Under the pieces are notes generated by a model. It saw nothing but the letters and a program-made list of their open reading frames with translations, made no database searches and was not told where the DNA came from. A stretch of 11,291 nucleotides of DNA from a bacterium. Its GTDB lineage: Bacteria > SZUA-79 > Acidulodesulfobacterales > Acidulodesulfobacteraceae. Made by a program: the position numbers and the translations under genes. Position 1 is the first letter of the stretch, and each line of letters begins with the position of its first letter. Below are positions 6,900 to 11,291 of this stretch, piece after piece. The stretch is taken from positions 1-11,291 of the forward strand of contig JAJYWW010000089.1 of assembly GCA_021791295.1 (NCBI GenBank). The letters are read 5' to 3'.

Positions 6900-7790
6900 T
6901 CACTTTCCTGTCCTTATCTGGCGCGACTGGTAGCTTCTAATAGCCCTTAAAAAATCTATTTCCCTGAACTCCGGCCAGTATGCTTCGCAGAAATAAAACT
7001 CTGAATATGCACTCTGCCAAAGCAGAAAACCCGATAATCTGATTTCTCCGCTAGTCCTTATAATTAAATCGGGGTCGGGGGAACCTTTCGCATAAAGATA
7101 TTTGGATATATTTTCAACGGTAATAATATTGGACAGGTAATCGTAATCGTCGTTAAAACCTGAAGAACATTGCCTGCTATTAGTGTCCTGCAGGGACGAA
7201 TTTTTATGCAAAGCTCCTTTTTTATTTTCGTCCGAACCTTCGCATACATGGCTTGTTTTATTTATTATATAAATATTATCCGAAATAAAATTTATTATAG
7301 CGTCGCATATCTCCTGCCTTCCTCCGTATCCGACGGCTATATAAAGTTTCATATTGGAATAATCTTTAGTTTTATTTTCGAGTCTGTCGATGACTTCTAT
7401 TAAATCTTCGGACAACAGCTCTCTTTTGCCGATAACCGAAACCCTTATTTTATTATCGTTTATAAATTTTGAATTTATATAAGATTCAAGCTGATTTTTA
7501 ATTATATGCATTAAACTGTCGATTTCGGAGCGGCTTCTTTTAAAATTATCCGTAGAAAATGCCCATACGGTAACGACTTTGATTTTTAAGTCTAAACACC
7601 AGGAAAGAACTTCATAAAGTTTATCGGCGCCTTTTCTATGCCCCCTGCTTGCATCTTCAAAACCGCATTTCTTGGCGTATCTCCTGTTGCCGTCCAATAT
7701 TATTCCTATGTGCTGAGGGATTTTATTCTTTAATATCTGTCTTTCTAACTTTTTTTTATAGTAAAAATATGCTAATTTTTTTACGAACAT
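6900..7790 (-). CDS. uppS: Cis-prenyltransferase of the UppS/DHDDS family
   Basis: The product is 296 aa. It extends allylic diphosphates with isopentenyl diphosphate, in bacteria usually giving the undecaprenyl carrier for cell-wall synthesis. Visible motifs: HIGIILDGNRRYAKK (catalytic D33), GHRKG at 50-54, VWAFSTDNFKRS at 75-86, and DLIIRTSGEIRLSGFLLWQS at 241-260. DGNRRYA and RTSGE.RLS resemble the archaeal and eukaryote-type branch more than the classic bacterial DGNGRWA and RTGGE.RIS forms, so chain length and physiological product are uncertain. A hydrophilic stretch (about 177-216) lengthens the protein beyond the usual 230-260 residues. The ATG at 7790 has no ribosome binding site; a TATAAC -10-like sequence at 7808-7803 would give a nearly leaderless mRNA. 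The frameshifted MFS gene follows after 84 nt. Confidence 0.88.
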   Translation of the reverse strand: MFVKKLAYFYYKKKLERQILKNKIPQHIGIILDGNRRYAKKCGFEDASRGHRKGADKLYEVLSWCLDLKIKVVTVWAFSTDNFKRSRSEIDSLMHIIKNQLESYINSKFINDNKIRVSVIGKRELLSEDLIEVIDRLENKTKDYSNMKLYIAVGYGGRQEICDAIINFISDNIYIINKTSHVCEGSDENKKGALHKNSSLQDTNSRQCSSGFNDDYDYLSNIITVENISKYLYAKGSPDPDLIIRTSGEIRLSGFLLWQSAYSEFYFCEAYWPEFREIDFLRAIRSYQSRQIRTGK

Positions 7791-7869
7791 TTTATTTATT
7801 ATGTTATAATCTTTTTAATTAATTTTAATTTTTAATATAACATATTTTGACTATTTTTTAAAATTCAGC
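7791..7869. promoter_or_regulatory. Divergent promoter region between uppS and the hydrolase gene
   Basis: A 79-bp, very AT-rich gap separates two divergent genes. A 9-bp inverted repeat, TATGTTATA at 7800-7808 and TATAACATA at 7836-7844, places a TATAAC -10-like hexamer facing each way (7808-7803 minus, 7836-7841 plus). Both genes lack a Shine-Dalgarno sequence, consistent with short leaders. Whether the symmetry is an operator or just two facing -10 boxes cannot be decided from the sequence. Confidence 0.45.
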
Positions 7870-8736
7870 GTGTCTTATAAAGAAGTAAACGGCATAGATA
7901 TTTTTTATATTTTTCATGAAGCGCCTATTGCTAAAGATAAAAAAGCTGAAAACAGATGTATAGTTCTAATTCACGGCGCCGGCGGAAATCATCTTTCGAT
8001 GCTTTATATTTTTAACTATATAAAAAAACGCTTCGGCAAAACTTTTAATATTTTAGTTCCCGATTTGCCGTTTCATTTCAGGTCTTTACCCGTTGCCGCC
8101 GATTCTGACGATGATAATAAGCTAAATTTTATAATGCCTGAAAACGACGGCATTTCTTTTTACGCAAAATCTATAAATTCAATAGCCGAAGAACTTATGA
8201 AAAATAGTGCTAAAATAACTTTAATAGGCCATTCCATGGGAGCGCAGATATGCTTAAAATATGCGGCTTTATTTCCGGAAAATACCGAAAAAATTATGCT
8301 TATAGCCGGATGCCACGATACGGGCATCAGCGATAGTTTCATAAGAAGCTTAGAAAATTCTTTCGACAGAACTATTATGCTTTTCTTAAAAGATGCTCTC
8401 GGTTCAAGAGATAAAAATATTTTAAAAAAAGCTTTAGCCGATATAAAAAGAACTCCTGATTCCGCAGTCGTTAACGACTTTAAATATTCGCAAGATTACG
8501 GTAAAAGCCGAAACTATGAAAAAGACGTAAAATTTATTAACGAAAATTTTAAAAAAATGTTTTTTTATTTTGTTTACTCGAAAAAAGACTCAATAATAAA
8601 AGAAAAATGTATTCAAGATTTATCCAAAAAAATCATAAACTCCTTTATCAATAACATTCCAGCAAAAAATCATATGGATTTTTTATACGGAAATCATATC
8701 ATGGAAAAAGAAATCGATAAATTTTTATTGACATGA
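7870..8736 (+). CDS. Alpha/beta hydrolase
   Basis: The product is 288 aa from a GTG at 7870; no ATG and no ribosome binding site are seen upstream. It has the alpha/beta hydrolase fold signs in order: LIHGAGGNHLS (34-43, oxyanion loop), VPDLPFH (63-69), the nucleophile elbow GHSMG with S122, then D240 in YSKKDS and H268 in KNHMD as the other likely catalytic residues. There is no signal peptide, so the enzyme is cytoplasmic. The lid region (about 150-225) is Lys/Asp-rich and not diagnostic. The substrate cannot be told; esters or thioesters are usual for the fold. Its TGA overlaps the ATG of a possible 52-codon gene (ATGA), and aspS follows on the same strand, so all may be one operon. Confidence 0.85.
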   Translation: MSYKEVNGIDIFYIFHEAPIAKDKKAENRCIVLIHGAGGNHLSMLYIFNYIKKRFGKTFNILVPDLPFHFRSLPVAADSDDDNKLNFIMPENDGISFYAKSINSIAEELMKNSAKITLIGHSMGAQICLKYAALFPENTEKIMLIAGCHDTGISDSFIRSLENSFDRTIMLFLKDALGSRDKNILKKALADIKRTPDSAVVNDFKYSQDYGKSRNYEKDVKFINENFKKMFFYFVYSKKDSIIKEKCIQDLSKKIINSFINNIPAKNHMDFLYGNHIMEKEIDKFLLT

Positions 8737-8891
8737 ACGGCATTAAAATTATAAACTTAAAAATTGAACAAAAAAAATCCTGCCGTTTTATAAACGCAGT
8801 GCCGGAATTGAATTTCGGCGCTGCCGCAAAATGGTTACAAAATGATAGGAGAGACAAGATTAATAATGCGGACATTAAGCGAAGATATTAA
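8733..8891 (+). CDS. Possible small protein, 52 aa, coupled to the hydrolase gene
   Basis: The ATG at 8733 overlaps the hydrolase TGA as ATGA, the classic arrangement for coupled translation. The frame stays open for 52 codons to a TAA at 8889-8891, running 26 nt past the start of aspS. Codon first positions are strongly biased to purines, as in the neighbouring real genes, which argues for coding. The product is small, with a basic C-terminal half (GAAAKWLQNDRRDKI near residues 29-43) and one cysteine (C17), and no signal peptide or TM segment. I do not recognise the family. A chance open frame remains possible in this 129-bp gap, which also carries a hairpin at 8796-8824. Confidence 0.45.
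   Translation: MNGIKIINLKIEQKKSCRFINAVPELNFGAAAKWLQNDRRDKINNADIKRRY
8796..8824 (+). promoter_or_regulatory. Stable hairpin upstream of aspS
   Basis: GCAGTGCCGGAA (8796-8807) can pair with TTTCGGCGCTGC (8813-8824) as 12 RNA base pairs, including two G-U pairs, around a 5-nt loop. It ends 41 nt before the aspS ATG. No T-run follows, so it is not a convincing terminator. It may be a leader structure of aspS, a processing site, or a by-product of the small coding frame that spans it. Confidence 0.4.
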
Positions 8892-10632
8892 AGAATCGGA
8901 TATAGGTAAAAAGTTTACGTTTAAAGGATGGGTAATGCACTACCGCGACCACGGCGGTTTGATTTTTATAGATTTAAGGGATTATTCGGGAATACTTCAG
9001 ATAGTCTTTGACGAAAACATTGAAGGCGAGTCTTTTAAAACCGCAAAAAAACTCAGGAACGAATATGTAATTGCAGTAAGCGGAACAATAAGAAAAAGAC
9101 CGGAAGGAACCGAAAACGATACTTTAAAAACCGGCAGTTTGGAACTTGCGGCTAAAGCAGTAGAAATTCTTAATACCTGCGAAGTTTTGCCTTTTCAGAT
9201 AGACGAAGAATCGGAAGTCAATGAATTTACCAGGCTTAAATACAGATATTTAGATTTAAGAAGCAAAAGATTAAAAGATAATTTAATTTTTAGGTCTAAA
9301 TTTACACATCTAGTAAGAGAATTTCTTAACGGAAAAGGTTTTTTCGATATAGAAACGCCTTTTTTGACAAAAAGCACGCCTGAAGGTTCAAGGGATTTCT
9401 TGGTCCCTTCCAGATTAAACAACGGCAGGTTTTTTGCCCTTCCGCAGTCGCCTCAATTATTCAAGCAGATTTTAATGGTCGGCGGATTTGAACGGTACTA
9501 TCAAATAGTAAGATGTTTCAGGGACGAAGATTTAAGGGCAGACAGACAGCCGGAATTTACACAGTTGGATATGGAAATGTCTTTTGTAGAAAACAAGGAC
9601 GTTATTTCAGTCGCTGAAGAGTTGTTTGCTATGCTGTTCGAAAAACTTTTAAACATTAAAATAGAACGTCCGTTTAAAGTTCTTGATTACGACGAAGCGA
9701 TGGACAAGTACGGCAGCGACAAACCCGATACCAGATTTGAATTGATTATCCGCAACTTAACGGATGTTTTTGAAAACTCCGCCATGAACGTTTTTAAAGA
9801 AAATGTTAAAAGCGGCGGCGTTATTAAAGCGGTTTGCCTGCCCGACGGCGCAAATCTTCTTTCAAGAAAAGATATAGACGAACTTCTAAATACCGCAAAA
9901 GAGTTCGGAGCGAAAGGGCTTGCATGGACGAAAGTTTCCGAAAATAATGCTTTAGAAGGAGGGATTTCAAAATTCATATCCGAAGAAGAGAGAAGCAAAC
10001 TGATTGCCGCAACCGGAGCTAAAAACGGCGATATAATCTTTTATCAGTCGGATTCAAAAAAAACTGCGGAAAACGTACTTGGAAGATTGAGACTGCACCT
10101 AGCTAAAAAATATAATCTTATAAATAAAGACAGGTTGGATCTTTTATGGGTCGTCAACTTTCCTTTATTCGAATACTCCGAAGAGGAAAAAAAGATAGTC
10201 GCCGTTCATCATCCTTTCACTTCTCCTGCAGTTAAAGATATCGAAAAACTTGAAACCGACCCTTTATCAGTTAAATCGGACAGTTACGATCTCGTGCTTA
10301 ATGGAGAAGAAATAGGCGGCGGAAGTATCAGGATACATAATTCTAAACTACAGGAAACTATTTTTAAAATTCTTTCTATATCGCCGGAAGACGCTAAAAT
10401 AAAATTCGGCTTTCTTTTAGACGCTCTGCGTTTCGGCGCTCCGCCGCACGGAGGTATTGCTTTTGGATTGGACAGAATATTAATGATACTGAGAAATGAA
10501 GAATCTATAAGGGACGTCATAGCCTTCCCGAAAACGCAGAAAGCATATTGTCCTCTTACGGACGCTCCTTCGGAGGTAAACATGATTCAGCTTAGAGAAT
10601 TAGGAATAAAATTAAACGAAAATATAAAATAG
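8866..10632 (+). CDS. aspS: Aspartyl-tRNA synthetase, probably non-discriminating (Asp/Asn)
   Basis: The product is 588 aa, about the length of E. coli AspS (590). It charges tRNA(Asp) with aspartate in the cytoplasm. Order: N-terminal OB-fold anticodon-binding domain (1-105), class II motif 1 (about 153-167), motif 2 (FRDEDLRADRQPEFTQ, 218-233), the bacterial GAD insertion (about 285-420), and motif 3 with FGLDR (533-537). The start at 8866 gives the family-typical MRT opening. An ATG 24 nt earlier lacks a ribosome binding site and its codons contain the AGGAGAG serving 8866, about 13 nt away. H29 in RDHGG and G81 in RPEG match the pair (His31, Gly82) reported for the non-discriminating P. 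aeruginosa enzyme, so it may also make Asp-tRNA(Asn) for GatCAB amidation. Confidence 0.96.
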   Translation: MRTLSEDIKESDIGKKFTFKGWVMHYRDHGGLIFIDLRDYSGILQIVFDENIEGESFKTAKKLRNEYVIAVSGTIRKRPEGTENDTLKTGSLELAAKAVEILNTCEVLPFQIDEESEVNEFTRLKYRYLDLRSKRLKDNLIFRSKFTHLVREFLNGKGFFDIETPFLTKSTPEGSRDFLVPSRLNNGRFFALPQSPQLFKQILMVGGFERYYQIVRCFRDEDLRADRQPEFTQLDMEMSFVENKDVISVAEELFAMLFEKLLNIKIERPFKVLDYDEAMDKYGSDKPDTRFELIIRNLTDVFENSAMNVFKENVKSGGVIKAVCLPDGANLLSRKDIDELLNTAKEFGAKGLAWTKVSENNALEGGISKFISEEERSKLIAATGAKNGDIIFYQSDSKKTAENVLGRLRLHLAKKYNLINKDRLDLLWVVNFPLFEYSEEEKKIVAVHHPFTSPAVKDIEKLETDPLSVKSDSYDLVLNGEEIGGGSIRIHNSKLQETIFKILSISPEDAKIKFGFLLDALRFGAPPHGGIAFGLDRILMILRNEESIRDVIAFPKTQKAYCPLTDAPSEVNMIQLRELGIKLNENIK

Positions 10633-10653
10633 AAAAAACAGGGGGGCATTAAA

Positions 10654-11291
10654 TTGGAAAAAAAATCTGGTTTTCCTCATCCGTACTTTGAATCTCATCC
10701 AAATTGGAAATGGTTTATACTTTCAACGGTTCTGGTAGGCGCAACCATGTCTGCTTTAGACGTGAGCATAGTCAACGTCGCTATGCCGACTATGGAAAAA
10801 GGCTTTCAAGTAAATATGGCGGTTATAGAATGGGTTGCAATGGCATATATGCTTACCTTGACGGTTTTTTTGCCTTTATTCGGAAGACTCGCCGATATGT
10901 TCGGAAGAACAAAGATGTACAATACCGGCTTCGTGGTTTTCACCGTAGGTTCGGCGCTTTGCGGCGTCGCGCCTAATGCAAATTTCATTATTTTTTCCCG
11001 CGTTCTTCAGGCAGTCGGAGCAGGACTTCTTCAGGCAAACTCCGTTGCGATAATAACCCAGGCTTTTCCTTCTAACGAACTCGGCAAGGCTATAGGGCTT
11101 CAGGGTTCCGTTCAGGCTATCGCAATGTCGATAGGTCCTTTTGTAGGCGGCATGATTATTGCGGCTATAGGATGGCGCTGGATATTTTACGTTAACGTGC
11201 CGATAGGAATTGCCGGAACGTTTATGGCCTTATTTATCCTGCCGTCAAGCAAGGCTAATATGAAGAAAAAAGAAAAAATAGATTACTTTGG
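10654..11291 (+). CDS. DHA2-family MFS drug efflux transporter (3' truncated by the window)
   Basis: Translation starts at a TTG at 10654, 7 nt after a GGGGGG ribosome binding site and 21 nt after the aspS stop, so it is probably in the same operon. The frame is open to the window edge (212 codons). Residues 35-45 read LDVSIVNVAMP, the DHA2 motif in TM1. Motif A is GRLADMFGRTK (77-87). SRVLQAVGAGLLQ (115-127) is motif B-like, GPFVGGMI (161-168) is motif C-like, and WRWIFYVNVPIG (174-185) is a strong EmrB/QacA-type signature. About six TM segments are visible; a full protein would have 14 TM and roughly 500 residues. It is expected to be an inner-membrane proton antiporter for hydrophobic compounds. 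An upstream ATG is absent; ATGs inside the frame begin only within TM1. Confidence 0.9.
   Translation, partial: MEKKSGFPHPYFESHPNWKWFILSTVLVGATMSALDVSIVNVAMPTMEKGFQVNMAVIEWVAMAYMLTLTVFLPLFGRLADMFGRTKMYNTGFVVFTVGSALCGVAPNANFIIFSRVLQAVGAGLLQANSVAIITQAFPSNELGKAIGLQGSVQAIAMSIGPFVGGMIIAAIGWRWIFYVNVPIGIAGTFMALFILPSSKANMKKKEKIDYF

Noticed and set aside
8796..8824. Reading the hairpin as the terminator of the hydrolase gene
   Set aside because: No T-run follows on the plus strand; the next bases are CGCAAAATGG.
8842..8865. Earlier ATG for aspS at 8842
   Set aside because: It lacks a ribosome binding site, and the eight extra residues precede the family-typical MRT start.
9687..9998. Minus-strand open frame of 103 codons within aspS
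   Set aside because: It is antisense to the GAD domain, which is clearly coding on the plus strand.
10704..10976. Plus-strand open frame of 90 codons near the right end
   Set aside because: It is an out-of-frame shadow of the DHA2 transporter, whose real frame starts at the TTG at 10654 and carries all MFS motifs.
1..11291. tRNA, rRNA, CRISPR array, insertion sequence or attachment site
   Set aside because: No cloverleaf-like genes, regularly spaced repeats, transposase genes or terminal inverted repeats were seen on either strand by eye.

Overview
The window is AT-rich bacterial DNA with the standard code. It suggests a Gram-negative, respiratory bacterium, because exported c-type cytochromes, a periplasm-facing histidine kinase and drug/proton-type MFS carriers sit together. 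AT-rich codon use and gene style would fit an uncultured deltaproteobacterium-like lineage, but no taxonomic marker here settles that.

Minus-strand block (about 7790 down to 1). In transcription order it holds: an atypical cis-prenyltransferase (UppS family); a YajR-like MFS transporter split by a one-base frameshift; a NarX-like histidine kinase; its NarL/LuxR-type response regulator; three small exported monohaem cytochromes c; a strong intrinsic terminator; a large membrane-anchored protein with the order cytochrome c, haem d1 propeller, cytochrome c; and, overlapping its stop codon, the first 19 codons of a gene whose N-terminus resembles NirJ, the radical SAM enzyme of haem d1 synthesis. 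Two 27-bp near-identical elements (25/27), one upstream of the small cytochromes and one upstream of the c-d1-c gene, suggest both units share one regulator. The adjacent two-component system is the obvious candidate.

Plus-strand block (7870 to the end). After a short divergent promoter region come an alpha/beta hydrolase, a probable 52-codon gene coupled to it by ATGA overlap, aspS (aspartyl-tRNA synthetase with the residues of the non-discriminating type), and the first 212 codons of a DHA2-type MFS transporter running off the end.

The most interesting part is the haem d1/cytochrome module at 1-3470. The propeller resembles NirN/NirS but carries an extra C-terminal cytochrome c and lacks one of the two active-site histidines of nitrite reductase NirS. 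It is therefore probably not a standard nitrite reductase. It could be a NirN-like d1-maturation enzyme or a d1 enzyme with another substrate, receiving or donating electrons through the three small cytochromes.
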